Shown: positions 7,441 through 15,980 of the stretch, one piece after another
Layout of the letters: each line of letters starts with the position of its first letter
Position numbering within the stretch: position 1 is the first letter of the stretch
Program-made: the position numbers and the translations under genes
Assembly (NCBI RefSeq): GCF_001542405.1
Contig: NZ_LNCD01000132.1
Location: 1 to 34,079 of the forward strand
Length of the DNA stretch: 34,079 nucleotides
From: Rhizobium altiplani
Lineage (GTDB): Bacteria > Pseudomonadota > Alphaproteobacteria > Rhizobiales > Rhizobiaceae
Reading direction: 5' to 3'
The notes under the pieces: generated by a model
The model's input: only the letters and a program-made list of their open reading frames with translations
Told to the model about the DNA's origin: nothing
The model's database searches: none

Positions 7441-9566
7441 ACCGTCTATTGCCTCGACTTCCCGACCGCTTGCCGATCGTCCAGACCGCAGAACAAGCTG
7501 AGTGTGGTTTGGCATGTGTCGCGATGATTTGCCGGTATTACGGTCACAGCTTGGATCTAAACGGCTTTCGTCAGCGGTTCGAGGTTTCTCAGAACGGGAT
7601 GACCTTAAGGACCTTGATGCACATCACCAGCCAGATGCATCTCGCCCCAAGGGCATTCCGGACGGAAATCCACACCCTGTCCAAGGTCAAATTGCCGGCG
7701 ATCCTCCATTGGGACCTCAATCACTTTGTTGTCCTGAAACGGATCGGCCGAAGAAAAGCGGTTATCCACGATCCCGCTTTCGGGATACGGACATTGTCGA
7801 GAGACGCCCTCTCTGACCATTTCACTGGCGTTGTGCTTGAGCTCACCCCAAGCGCCGATTTCTCCAGGATAGCCGCACTTTCCCCTCTCAAGCCATCGCA
7901 TCTGTGGTCAAAGATAACGGGCGTTTGGCCTGTCGGCCTACAGGTGCTGGCGCTTTCTGCCGCTCTCCAGCTGGCAGCCTTCGCTATCCCTTTTCAGATC
8001 CAATTGGTCATCGACCAAGCAGTAGAGCAAGGTGACCTCGATTTCCTCGCCGTGGTGGCAGCGGGTTTCGCCCTTCTGGTCGTCGTTTACGCTCTGACCG
8101 AGGCCCTCCGCAATTGGAGCCTGCACGTATTAGGGGCCACTGTTCTCTATCAGATCGTCGGTAACATATTTCGGCACCTCCTCCGCTTACCTGCCTTGTT
8201 CTTCGAGAAGCGTCATGTCGGAGATATCTTGTCCCGAATGGGCTCGACCAAGTCTATACAGGAAGCCTTGACGCACGGAATGATCGGCGTGGCGATCGAT
8301 GGCACGATGGCAATTATTGCCGCCATAATATTGCTTGCCTATTCAACGCAACTCACTGTTATAGTGTTGTTTTCACTGCTTATTTATCTGTTTGTCACAG
8401 CATTTTTCTATCCTTTTATGAAAGAGAGATCTAACGAGCAACTCATTAGTTCCGCGGTAGAACAGTCCTATCTGATGGAGACTGTGCGCGGCGCCACTAC
8501 CATCAAGGTCCTTGGCGGTGAGATAGATCGCGAGGCCAACTGGCGGAACCGTTACGCCGAAGCGATCAATACCGCATTGCGATTTGACCGCCTCGAGGTC
8601 GTCCTCAAAGCAATTCAATCAGCCGTTATCGGCCTGCAGAGCGTCGCTGTTGTCTATGTCGGCGCTCGGCTAATACTCACCGGCAGTGGCTTCTCGATCG
8701 GAATGCTAATGGCCTTTCTCTCATTCCGGCAAACCTTCAGCGACAGGATTGCCTCGCTCATCGGTGAGATCGTTCAGTTCAGACTTCTGAAAGTGCATCT
8801 GGACCGCTTGGCTGACATCGTCACAACCCCTACGGAAGCGGCAGACGAGCTGGGAGTTTCTTACGACAAGACGATCGGCACACTTGAAATGGTGAACGTG
8901 TCCTTTCGTTATGCCTCGGCTGAACCACTTATTCTGGACAGCGTAAACTTCAAAATCGAGCCCGGAGAATTCGTGGCGATCACGGGTCCGTCAGGGGGCG
9001 GCAAAACCACCCTGTTCAAAGTTCTCCTGGGCTTGCACTATCCCGTCGCCGGCAAAGTGCTCGTCAATGGAAGTCCAGTATCTCCGCAACATTGGCAATT
9101 GTACCGGCGCCAGATTGGCGCAGTCATGCAAGATGATCGCCTTTTGTCCGGTTCTATTGCCGACAACATCGCGTTCTTTCAAGCTGATCTTAGTATGGAT
9201 CGTGTTATCGAAGCAGCTATGGCGGCGAATGTTCATGACGATATAATTCGCATGCCTATGCAATATCGATCACTTATAGGCGATATGGGGTCCTCGCTCT
9301 CGGGAGGACAACGTCAACGCGTGCTGTTGGCGCGGGCTTTGTACCGGCAGCCGCAGCTTCTTCTGTTGGACGAAGGTACGGCAAATCTGGATGAACAAGC
9401 AGAGGAAGCCATAGCGGATATTTTGTCGGAGATGACCATCACCCGCATCGTGATTGCGCATAGGCCAGCACTGATGAATCGCGCGACAACTCTGATCGAA
9501 GTCAATAATGGCCGGATAACGGTAGTGCCTAGGGACATCAAGAAATCCTATATGACTGAGCGATAG
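7437..9566 (+). CDS. C39-peptidase ABC exporter (CvaB-like)
   Basis: Bifunctional inner-membrane exporter that cleaves double-glycine leaders and pumps out the core peptide. It is 709 residues from the ATG that overlaps the adaptor stop (ATGA). Domains: C39 peptidase 1-140 with catalytic C23 (AECGLAC), H96 (NHFVVL) and D112 (IHDPAFG); a six-helix transmembrane region about 165-450; a nucleotide-binding domain with Walker A GPSGGGKTT (about 516), signature LSGGQ (about 620), Walker B LLLLDEGTANLD and switch histidine AHRPA. Oddities: the usual D-loop DEAT/DEPT is DEGT, and the oxyanion-hole Gln expected six residues before the Cys is Thr17, with Gln one place earlier at 16. Substrate is inferred to be the peptide at 5777-6046. 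Confidence 0.93.
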   Translation: MNRLLPRLPDRLPIVQTAEQAECGLACVAMICRYYGHSLDLNGFRQRFEVSQNGMTLRTLMHITSQMHLAPRAFRTEIHTLSKVKLPAILHWDLNHFVVLKRIGRRKAVIHDPAFGIRTLSRDALSDHFTGVVLELTPSADFSRIAALSPLKPSHLWSKITGVWPVGLQVLALSAALQLAAFAIPFQIQLVIDQAVEQGDLDFLAVVAAGFALLVVVYALTEALRNWSLHVLGATVLYQIVGNIFRHLLRLPALFFEKRHVGDILSRMGSTKSIQEALTHGMIGVAIDGTMAIIAAIILLAYSTQLTVIVLFSLLIYLFVTAFFYPFMKERSNEQLISSAVEQSYLMETVRGATTIKVLGGEIDREANWRNRYAEAINTALRFDRLEVVLKAIQSAVIGLQSVAVVYVGARLILTGSGFSIGMLMAFLSFRQTFSDRIASLIGEIVQFRLLKVHLDRLADIVTTPTEAADELGVSYDKTIGTLEMVNVSFRYASAEPLILDSVNFKIEPGEFVAITGPSGGGKTTLFKVLLGLHYPVAGKVLVNGSPVSPQHWQLYRRQIGAVMQDDRLLSGSIADNIAFFQADLSMDRVIEAAMAANVHDDIIRMPMQYRSLIGDMGSSLSGGQRQRVLLARALYRQPQLLLLDEGTANLDEQAEEAIADILSEMTITRIVIAHRPALMNRATTLIEVNNGRITVVPRDIKKSYMTER

Positions 9567-9580
9567 AATTTGGAGTTGCC

Positions 9581-10876
9581 ATGAATATCGACCACTCCTG
9601 CCTTGCAAACGGCCTTCAAGTTGTCTCGATCGCGTTCAGGGATTTTGAAAGCGCCGTGGTCGCAATTATGATCAGGGCCGGTTCCAGGGTGGATGGAGCC
9701 GCTCATGGAACTGCCCATTTTCTCGAACACATGGCATTCAAGGGCACACGGCACCACGCGTCCGATGAGATTACACAGCGGATTGAAAGCCTCGGGGCGA
9801 CAATCAACGCGGTTACGAGCAAGGACTACACGCTCTATTATGTTGAGGGGCTAAAGGAAATGCTTCCTGAAGCGGTCGCGATCCTGGCAGAGGTCGTGAC
9901 ATCCCCTCGCCTCGACCCTGAAGATATGGATGTCGAGAGACAGATCATTCTACAAGAAATTCTGCAAGCCCAGGATGATGCCGCGGTCAGCGCGCTGGCG
10001 GGGTTGGCGCAGAGGGCCTATCCCGATCAGAGCCTCGGAAAATCAGTTCTGGGCACCCCAGAGACAGTGGCACGGCTAAGCAGTGCAGATCTGATGGACT
10101 TCGTCGTCGAGAACTATCAGCCGGAAAACATGATACTGATAGCGGCTGGCGGCATATCCCACCATGATTTGGTTGTGCTGGCCAACCGGTTTCTGGATCC
10201 TATGCAGGTCTCCAGCCGAACGCGTAAAGAAGCACCCAAGGCGGCCTACTCAGGCGGACTTTTTCTGCAGACCCGATCGGAGCTAAGTCAGTCTATCGTA
10301 GCCTGCGCGTTCCCAACGGCATGGGCAGGTGACCGTCATCGCTACGCGGTTCAAGTCCTTGCGGAGGCATTGGGAACGGGAATGTCGTCCCCCTTGTTCA
10401 GATCAATCCGGCGGGACCATGGTCTGGCGTATGAGGTCGGAGCGTGGTCAGAACACGGTTCCGACTTCGGTTTATTCGGCATGTATGCGGCGACATCGGC
10501 AACTCATGTTCGAGATGCCCTCCGGCTGATGGGCATTGAACTTTCGAAGACGGCAGCGGCGGACAATGACGAGGCCGTACATCGTGGAAGAAACAAATGC
10601 CTCGTCAACCTCGTCCGCGCCCGGGAAACACCGTTTGACGCGGCCCGCATGGTAGGCACAGCTATGCTGTCATTTGGCGCGATCGTATCCCCGGAAGATG
10701 AGATCAATCGAATCCGAAGCGTCACGACGCGAGATGTGAGGGAGGCCGCATCGACACTCATTGGTATGGCGAAACCCACAATCGCTGTTGTCGGTCAACC
10801 AGAACCCATTGACTACGAAGAGGTGATGCTGACCGCAATCAGGTCGGTGCTCGGGAGCGCGTCTTCCGATCGATAA
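9581..10876 (+). CDS. M16-family zinc metallopeptidase in the peptide cluster
   Basis: A 431-residue M16 (insulinase/processing-peptidase type) enzyme. The inverted zinc motif HFLEH (H46, E49, H50) is intact, and the distal glutamate is E126 in ERQIILQE, at the usual spacing of about 76 residues. The C-terminal half keeps the RRDHGLAYEV pattern of catalytic chains. There is no signal peptide, so it is probably cytoplasmic. It starts 14 bases after the exporter stop with GGAG upstream and so belongs to the same operon. M16 proteins also occur in other peptide maturation systems (PqqF; AlbE/AlbF of subtilosin). Its role here, leader trimming, removal of unexported peptide or self-protection, is inference. 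Confidence 0.92.
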   Translation: MNIDHSCLANGLQVVSIAFRDFESAVVAIMIRAGSRVDGAAHGTAHFLEHMAFKGTRHHASDEITQRIESLGATINAVTSKDYTLYYVEGLKEMLPEAVAILAEVVTSPRLDPEDMDVERQIILQEILQAQDDAAVSALAGLAQRAYPDQSLGKSVLGTPETVARLSSADLMDFVVENYQPENMILIAAGGISHHDLVVLANRFLDPMQVSSRTRKEAPKAAYSGGLFLQTRSELSQSIVACAFPTAWAGDRHRYAVQVLAEALGTGMSSPLFRSIRRDHGLAYEVGAWSEHGSDFGLFGMYAATSATHVRDALRLMGIELSKTAAADNDEAVHRGRNKCLVNLVRARETPFDAARMVGTAMLSFGAIVSPEDEINRIRSVTTRDVREAASTLIGMAKPTIAVVGQPEPIDYEEVMLTAIRSVLGSASSDR

Positions 10877-11224
10877 ATTGGAATATGGGTGACTGTTGGC
10901 GACCACAGGTCGGTCGGATCGATGTCGCGTGCCTTGCGGGTCAGCAGGAGCCGGAGTTTGCGACTGACTGGAAAGGAAGGTTTGAACAAGAGCGTTCAAG
11001 TCCACAATATCAGACCTTAGTCCGAAACAGATCGGACTCGGGTCTGATGGCTTCAGGACCTTTGTCCACTATCCAAGCCCGCCCTGTCCCGCATAACTTG
11101 TGCCGTCCAAACCACCGGACACCGGGATGCTCCGGCACGCCCCCTCGCGGGTAAACCCCTCGGAGCTTCCGGAGCCGGCGTAATTTTCTACGCCGCCCGC
11201 GAGATTTTTAATTGGATATGCAGC
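10877..11224. other. Gene-poor stretch after the M16 peptidase
   Basis: About 350 bases with no convincing gene on either strand. Open frames here lack ribosome sites and recognisable sequence. The only structure seen is the short hairpin at 11176-11195. Confidence 0.5.
11176..11195 (+). terminator. Possible weak terminator hairpin
   Basis: Perfect 7-bp stem CGGCGTA/TACGCCG with loop ATTTTC. A run of five T begins nine bases later (11204-11208), too distant for a strong intrinsic terminator. It may close the peptide-export operon. Confidence 0.3.
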
Positions 11225-11509
11225 ATGACCACTCGCAGATTAAGCGCATTCGCAGCACTCGCTGTAAGTCCATGGCCGTTGAGTCTTCAAGCAAACATCG
11301 GTCGAGAGCAAGTGAACACGCCTTTTGATGAAACCTCACTCGGAAGGGAGTTCGATCTTTTCGCAACTGAATTGACCAAGCTGCCAAAGTCACCGGAGAT
11401 CACCGCATTGGAGCTTCGCTTTGCTCTCCTGCGAGAAGCCGTGGCAATCCGCCTCGCGGGACCGAGCCGAATAACCGCTGAGTTTCCGTCGTCGCTATTC
11501 GATGCCTAG
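11225..11509 (+). CDS. Hypothetical protein, doubtful
   Basis: Open frame of 94 codons with a poor upstream ribosome site. The product begins MTTRRLSAFAAL and has a middle part rich in Leu and Glu (FDLFATELTKLPKSPEITALELRFALLREA) that could be helical. I recognise no family, and there is no genetic partner. It could equally be chance reading in decayed DNA; treat it as unproven. Confidence 0.22.
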   Translation: MTTRRLSAFAALAVSPWPLSLQANIGREQVNTPFDETSLGREFDLFATELTKLPKSPEITALELRFALLREAVAIRLAGPSRITAEFPSSLFDA

Positions 11510-11553
11510 GATCGAAACCGGATCGCGTTCTGTGTACGGATGAATATCGCCCT

Positions 11554-11582
11554 AAAAAAGCCCCGCTCGTAAGAGGCCGGGC
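11554..11582 (-). terminator. Intrinsic terminator, minus strand
   Basis: Read on the minus strand, a GC-rich stem (GCCCGGCCTC...GAGCGGGGC, with one mismatch and one bulge, tetraloop TTAC) is followed directly by six T. It has no recognised gene upstream on that strand. Confidence 0.5.
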
Positions 11583-12026
11583 CAAGTGGGCGGCATTTGG
11601 AAAGGTGGACAACGAACTAAAGCGGCTAGGCCGCGGTGTGGAGGCGATCTCCTGCCAGGCACTCAAGCGCTGCATGGCGATGCGGCGCCATAAAGTGCAT
11701 CAATTGCGCTTGAGTTCAAGGCTCCTCTCGGCAAGCGCCCGAATTTTCGGCAAGTCGATCATCGCGATCTCCGTGAAGTCTGCCGCCCAGGGCGCCTTGA
11801 GCGTAACAACCTCCCTCGGCAACCTGGTGTTCGCCAAAGATGTCTCCGCGTTCGCAAAGGGAGATGTCGGTCTCACGGCGCGAGCTTTCCGAGCGCGTCA
11901 CTCGCATCAAGCCGCTCAGACCCATAAGACATGGGTTGCGATCTCTCCTTCCGCGACAATCTGCTCACCGGGGCAAAACTGCGGAATGAGGTGGCAATTG
12001 TCACCAGGCTCGAAGCTACCGAACTC

Positions 12027-12047
12027 TTAGGATCTCTCCGATCCTAA
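12027..12047. promoter_or_regulatory. Perfect inverted repeat abutting a ribosome site
   Basis: TTAGGATC and GATCCTAA form a perfect 8-bp dyad around TCTCC. The right arm runs directly into the AAAGGAG ribosome site of the ORF at 12060. It could be an operator, a hairpin affecting translation, or the remains of a terminator. Confidence 0.4.
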
Positions 12048-12059
12048 AGGAGCGGTTGT

Positions 12060-12248
12060 ATGGTTCTAGTTGCTGACGAATTGAAGCGGAAGAGTGCCAA
12101 AATTGCCGCTGAGATCGATGACCTCCGGAGGCGGATCTCGGCACTCCAACAACAGCGAGCTGCCGTTGATGTCGTCATCCAGACATATGAGCCAGGTTGT
12201 CCGCGAAGAGTCGATCGGTCGTTGAATTTGACGTTAGTCGGCCGATGA
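12060..12248 (+). CDS. Short coiled-coil hypothetical protein, possibly truncated
   Basis: 62 codons with a strong ribosome site (AAAGGAG, eight bases before ATG). The first 40 residues (ADELKRKSAKIAAEIDDLRRR...) form a charged heptad pattern typical of a coiled coil; the last 20 residues look unstructured. Rhizobial genomes carry longer hypothetical proteins with a similar N-terminal coiled coil, so this may be a truncated copy; that comparison is from memory. It ends 36 bases before the antitoxin gene. No function can be assigned. Confidence 0.45.
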   Translation: MVLVADELKRKSAKIAAEIDDLRRRISALQQQRAAVDVVIQTYEPGCPRRVDRSLNLTLVGR

Positions 12249-12284
12249 AGTATCTTCCCTGTATTACAAACAGAGGTAAAAACG

Positions 12285-12545
12285 ATGTCAGAACGTGAGC
12301 TGTCAGATCCGATCACCATGCGGCTGCCGCTAGATGTGCTATCTGAAATCGAAGAGATCGCCGAAATATGCGATCGTAGCCGAAGCTGGGTCTTTGTCCG
12401 TGCTCTGAAATCATATTTGGCCGCAGAGGGGCGCGAGATTATCGAACTCGCTCAGGCAAGGCGGGATATTGAAAACGGGCTGGGGCATGATCTTGACGAC
12501 GTGATTGACGAAGTCGATGCGATCGTCAAGGGAGCGGCTGCTTGA
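12285..12545 (+). CDS. Ribbon-helix-helix antitoxin (ParD/CopG type)
   Basis: An 86-residue antitoxin. The N-terminus (SDPITMRLPLDVLSEIEEIAEICDRSRSWVFVRALKSYL) matches a ribbon-helix-helix DNA-binding domain, which normally represses its own operon, followed by an acidic C-terminal tail that would bind the toxin (DLDDVIDEVDAIV). It overlaps the next gene by 4 bases (TTGA), typical of toxin-antitoxin pairs. The type is inferred from fold and context. Confidence 0.85.
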   Translation: MSERELSDPITMRLPLDVLSEIEEIAEICDRSRSWVFVRALKSYLAAEGREIIELAQARRDIENGLGHDLDDVIDEVDAIVKGAAA

Positions 12546-12880
12546 AAGTCACCCTCTCTCCTAAGGCACGAGAATACGTAAGGCGCGAAGCGAAATATCT
12601 TAAATCGGGAAGTCCCAGAGCAGCTCAACAATTTGCTGATGACATCAAGCGGCTTAGGCAAGGACTCAGTCGCTTTCCGGAGATGGGAAAGTTCAACGAC
12701 GAGATTCCCGTTCCTGGAGTTTTACGCTTTGTCATGGGACCATATCTCCTTGATTACGAGATTCTGGACGACGAGATTTCGATTTTCGCGATCCGTCACG
12801 GCCGCGAACGTCCGCCACGCGTTGAGATCGACGACGATTTCGACCTCGAACAACCTAGTACCGATCCTCGCTTCAAGTAA
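12542..12880 (+). CDS. RelE/ParE-superfamily toxin
   Basis: A 112-residue toxin with a TTG start overlapping the antitoxin stop. The pattern is that of ParE/RelE plasmid-stabilisation proteins: an N-terminal strand (KVTLSPKAREYV), two helices (SPRAAQQFADDIKRLRQGLSRFPEMGKF), then strands with LRFVMGPYLLDYEI and the C-terminal IFAIRHGRERP. The extra acidic tail (about 96-112) is longer than in most members. ParE proteins act on gyrase and RelE on ribosomes; sequence alone does not settle which. The RHH antitoxin favours the ParE side. Confidence 0.85.
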   Translation: MKVTLSPKAREYVRREAKYLKSGSPRAAQQFADDIKRLRQGLSRFPEMGKFNDEIPVPGVLRFVMGPYLLDYEILDDEISIFAIRHGRERPPRVEIDDDFDLEQPSTDPRFK

Positions 12881-13054
12881 TTCCTTCTCTGGTGGCAGTT
12901 GCTACCTCACATGAGGAGATTCCGGACAAGCGTATTATGAAGGGAGCATAGTTCTTTCCAGTTCGACCAGGGCCAGAAGACCGTCGGCTTCCCCCTTGTC
13001 GAAACAGCTCCGCCCCCAGTGCGCCGGATTCGTGACAGGCTTCTGTTCCCTCCT

Positions 13055-13213
13055 TCACCGTTTCGAGCTATCGGCCTCGTCGTCGGCGAGCACTCGCCAT
13101 GCTGCACCTTGTAAATCGTCATACTGGCCGCTCTTCAGCGACCAGAGGAAAGCCGCGAGCCCTATGCCCCCCATGAAGAGGGCAATCGGTATGAGGTAGA
13201 TGAGCATGTTCAT
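13055..13213 (-). CDS. fixS: FixS/CcoS small cbb3 assembly protein
   Basis: A 52-residue membrane protein needed for cbb3 oxidase maturation. One transmembrane helix (about 4-24: LIYLIPIALFMGGIGLAAFLW) is followed by SLKSGQYDDLQGAAWRVL, the conserved CcoS signature, and a short charged tail. The ATG overlaps the fixI stop (ATGA). It is the last gene of fixGHIS and below the size limit of many gene callers. The sequence is normal for the family. Confidence 0.94.
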   Translation of the reverse strand: MNMLIYLIPIALFMGGIGLAAFLWSLKSGQYDDLQGAAWRVLADDEADSSKR

Positions 13214-15498
13214 GCCGTCTTTATCTCCTTGGCGAGCGCAACTGGCTCCCTTGAAAGCCGCGATAAGGGACGGGTTCCAAAGGCAGTGAGACGGAGAGCG
13301 TTTGTCACGACGATGATGGAAGAAGTGGACATCGCAACCGCGGCAATCAGGGGCGTGGCGAGACCAGCTATGGCAATCGGAACCGCCAAAAGGTTATAGC
13401 CGATCGCCAGGGCGAAATTCTGCCTGATCAATGCCGCCGATTGTCGTGCGATCTGGATAGCCTCGGTAACTGCATCGAGGCGTTCGGTAAAGAACACGAG
13501 ATCCGCGGCTTGGCGCCCGATATCGGAGGCCGAGGCCGGCGCCATGGAAACATGTGCAGCGGCAAGGGCCGGCGCGTCGTTGATACCATCCCCGACCATA
13601 AAGACCCGTCGTCCACTTTCGTTCAGGGTCTCGCATTCGTCGACTTTCTGCTTTGGCGACAAGGCGCCGACTGCACGACGAACGCCAAGCTTGGCCGCCG
13701 TAGCGTCGACGACAGACTGACGATCACCCGAGAAGATGAATGTCTCAAAACGTCCTGCATCAAGTCTGGCGATCGTCTCTTCTGCGCCCGGCCGCACCAC
13801 GTCTTCGAAGAAGAAGCGAGCTTTCACGACGCCGTCGCTCGTAAGGACAACCTCCGAAAGGGGACTATCGGGCGAGGCCGAGTTTGAGGTTTGCGCACAG
13901 GCGAAGGCAGCGCTACCCAGACGGTAGTGCCCGTCTCCGTGACGTGCTTCCAGACCACCGCCCGGGATCTCGCTCACGCGGTCGAACGGCATGGGAGCTA
14001 TCGGGGCGCCGCGCGCAAGGGCTTGAGAGAGCGGGTGCCTGGAGTGGAGTGCCATCCCCGCCGCGAGCGCGACGTCGGCGTCGCCGTCCGCCACGGTTTT
14101 CACAAGGCGCGGGGTTCCGAGCGTCAGTGTTCCTGTCTTGTCGAATGCGACCGTGTCAATCTCGGCCAGACGTTCCAGCGCCGAGCCATCCTTCACCATT
14201 ATACCCTTCCGGAACAATTCTCCTGCGGCAACAACCTGTACGACAGGAACAGCAAGGCCGAGTGCGCAGGGGCACGTGATGATAAGAACGGCCACCGCCA
14301 CAAGCATGGCCTGCTTCCAGTCTCCGCCCAGGAACCCCCAGGCGAGAAATGAGACGAGGGCAAGCAGATGCACTACAGGCGAGTACAAGGCCGCAGCACG
14401 ATCAGCGATGCGTCGGTAACGGGCGCGCCCTCCCTCGGCAGCTTCCATCAGGTTGATGATCTCCGCAAGCAGCGAATCCCTGGCGAGCTTCGTCGCCCGA
14501 ACCACCAGCGAGCCGGTCAGGTTCATCGCTCCCGAACTTACGGCGGCGCCTTCTGAAACCGCCACCGGGTTGCTTTCGCCGGTGACGATCGAAAGATCCA
14601 GGTCGCTTTCCCCCTTGGAGACGAGACCATCGACCGGAATACGGTCGCCGGCAGCAACGGCGACTTCGTCGCCAACTGAAATGTCTTCGATCGCGACGTA
14701 GCGACGCGAGCCGTCGGGGGACACCACGAGAGCGCCACGCGGAGAGATTCTCGCGAGGCCGTTGATCGCGGCCCTCGCCTTCTCTCGCATGATGTGATCA
14801 AGCGTCCTGCCGATAAGAAGGAAAAAGAGCAGCGAGACTGTCGCGTCGAACCAGGCGTGCTCGCCGTGGTGCATCGTCTCCCACAGAGAGACAGCATAAG
14901 ACAGCGTCACTGCGAGCGAGATCGGAACGTCCATGTTCGTGCGGCCGTGCCGCAATGCGTTCCATGCCGACTGGAAGAAGAAACGACCTGCGTATACCAG
15001 TGCCGGTGCTGCGATCATCGCGGAAATCCAATGGAACATATCGCGGGTGGCGGCATCTGCTCCTGACCAAACCGACACCGAAAGCAGCATGATGTTTGCG
15101 GCCGCGAATCCTGCGACGCCAACTGCCAGAAGAAGCTGGTTCCTGGTCTTGTCGTTTTCCGCTGCAACGGGCGCGAACAGATGAGCTCGGTAGCCCACCG
15201 AATTTACAGCGTTGATGATTTCCGCAGGGTCCGTCGGCCGCCCCTCAACCTCCTTGGCATATACGCAACTGACGCGACGGGATGTTAGATTTACTCTCGC
15301 CTTGCGAACGAAGGGCAATTTTGCAAGTGCCCTTTCAATCGTCGCGATGCAGGCTCCGCAGTGAGCATCCGGGACGCTGAGATCGAGCTGGAAGAGACCG
15401 GAACCGAGTGGGTGACTGGCCAGGGTAACTTCTTCGGAACTGAAGGATGTCGCACTCATTGCCAGCACGCCGTCGGCGTCCATTGTGCAGCAGGTCAT
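13210..15498 (-). CDS. fixI: FixI/CcoI copper-transporting P-type ATPase
   Basis: P1B-type ATPase exporting copper for cbb3 oxidase assembly. It is 762 residues: an N-terminal heavy-metal domain with C47 and C50 (HCGAC), membrane helices, the transport motif CPC (IITCPCALGLAVP), phosphorylation motif DKTGTLT, the HP motif SRHPLS and the hinge GDGINDAPALA. It also has a Cys-rich very N-terminus (MTCC). The start overlaps the fixH stop by 4 bases and the stop overlaps the fixS start, so all four fixGHIS genes are translationally coupled. Confidence 0.96.
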   Translation of the reverse strand: MTCCTMDADGVLAMSATSFSSEEVTLASHPLGSGLFQLDLSVPDAHCGACIATIERALAKLPFVRKARVNLTSRRVSCVYAKEVEGRPTDPAEIINAVNSVGYRAHLFAPVAAENDKTRNQLLLAVGVAGFAAANIMLLSVSVWSGADAATRDMFHWISAMIAAPALVYAGRFFFQSAWNALRHGRTNMDVPISLAVTLSYAVSLWETMHHGEHAWFDATVSLLFFLLIGRTLDHIMREKARAAINGLARISPRGALVVSPDGSRRYVAIEDISVGDEVAVAAGDRIPVDGLVSKGESDLDLSIVTGESNPVAVSEGAAVSSGAMNLTGSLVVRATKLARDSLLAEIINLMEAAEGGRARYRRIADRAAALYSPVVHLLALVSFLAWGFLGGDWKQAMLVAVAVLIITCPCALGLAVPVVQVVAAGELFRKGIMVKDGSALERLAEIDTVAFDKTGTLTLGTPRLVKTVADGDADVALAAGMALHSRHPLSQALARGAPIAPMPFDRVSEIPGGGLEARHGDGHYRLGSAAFACAQTSNSASPDSPLSEVVLTSDGVVKARFFFEDVVRPGAEETIARLDAGRFETFIFSGDRQSVVDATAAKLGVRRAVGALSPKQKVDECETLNESGRRVFMVGDGINDAPALAAAHVSMAPASASDIGRQAADLVFFTERLDAVTEAIQIARQSAALIRQNFALAIGYNLLAVPIAIAGLATPLIAAVAMSTSSIIVVTNALRLTAFGTRPLSRLSREPVALAKEIKTA

Positions 15499-15980
15499 TG
15501 GCCGAACCCCGCAGTATCAAATCGAACGGCCTCGTGCATGACGACGGCATCGCCTCGGCGCGAAATCAGTTCGACGATCCAGTCGCCTGAAGGCACGTGA
15601 CGGCTTGTCGTGAAGCTGCCTTCGCCAGCCTTTTCGAGCGAGATATTGAAATCCTCGTGATCGCCCACGGGGCGCTTGAAGTTGGCGACAACTATATCCG
15701 CCGCAGCCGGCGACCCATCGCGGTTCCTGAGGTTGTAGTGGAACACTCCATGCGACATCGAGATGCTGCCGGAGATCCCGGTAGCCGCCAGCGCCTTTAT
15801 TGCGGCCGCCTTCTTGTTGAATTCCTGGCTGGCCACATAGGTGTTTTCCACGACGAGGCCGCTCCAGCTGGACGAGGCCAACCACGCCATGGTCACGTTC
15901 ACCCCGATCACCACGGCGAAGAATGCAGACGTGACGAACAACATGTGGCGGCCAGTGAAGCCATGGGTGCGAGCAGTCAT
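15495..15980 (-). CDS. fixH: FixH/CcoH cbb3 assembly protein
   Basis: A 161-residue membrane-anchored protein of cbb3 oxidase assembly. One N-terminal helix (about 12-35) leads to a periplasmic domain containing NTYVASQEFNKKAAAIKAL and the C-terminal beta-rich part ending in GDWIVELISRRGDAVVMHE. It starts at the ATG overlapping the fixG stop (ATGA) and itself overlaps fixI. Identity rests on length, topology and position between fixG and fixI. Confidence 0.94.
   Translation of the reverse strand: MTARTHGFTGRHMLFVTSAFFAVVIGVNVTMAWLASSSWSGLVVENTYVASQEFNKKAAAIKALAATGISGSISMSHGVFHYNLRNRDGSPAAADIVVANFKRPVGDHEDFNISLEKAGEGSFTTSRHVPSGDWIVELISRRGDAVVMHEAVRFDTAGFGQ

Larger units (their letters stand above)
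11510..12059. other. Gene-poor stretch, probably decayed DNA
   Basis: About 550 bases without a supported gene. A plus frame of 141 codons and several minus frames exist, but none has a ribosome site or recognisable motifs. A minus-strand intrinsic terminator at 11554-11582 suggests that a minus-strand transcript once ended, or still ends, here. A hairpin lies at the right edge (12027-12047). Confidence 0.4.

Noticed and set aside
11605..12030. Plus-strand 141-codon frame in the gene-poor region
   Set aside because: No ribosome site, no motif, Ser/Arg-rich throughout; other frames of the same stretch look equally (un)likely.
12873..13058. Minus-strand 61-codon frame starting in the fixS stop (GTGA)
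   Set aside because: The overlap looks like coupling, but the sequence is not recognisable and FixS is normally the last gene; no further evidence.
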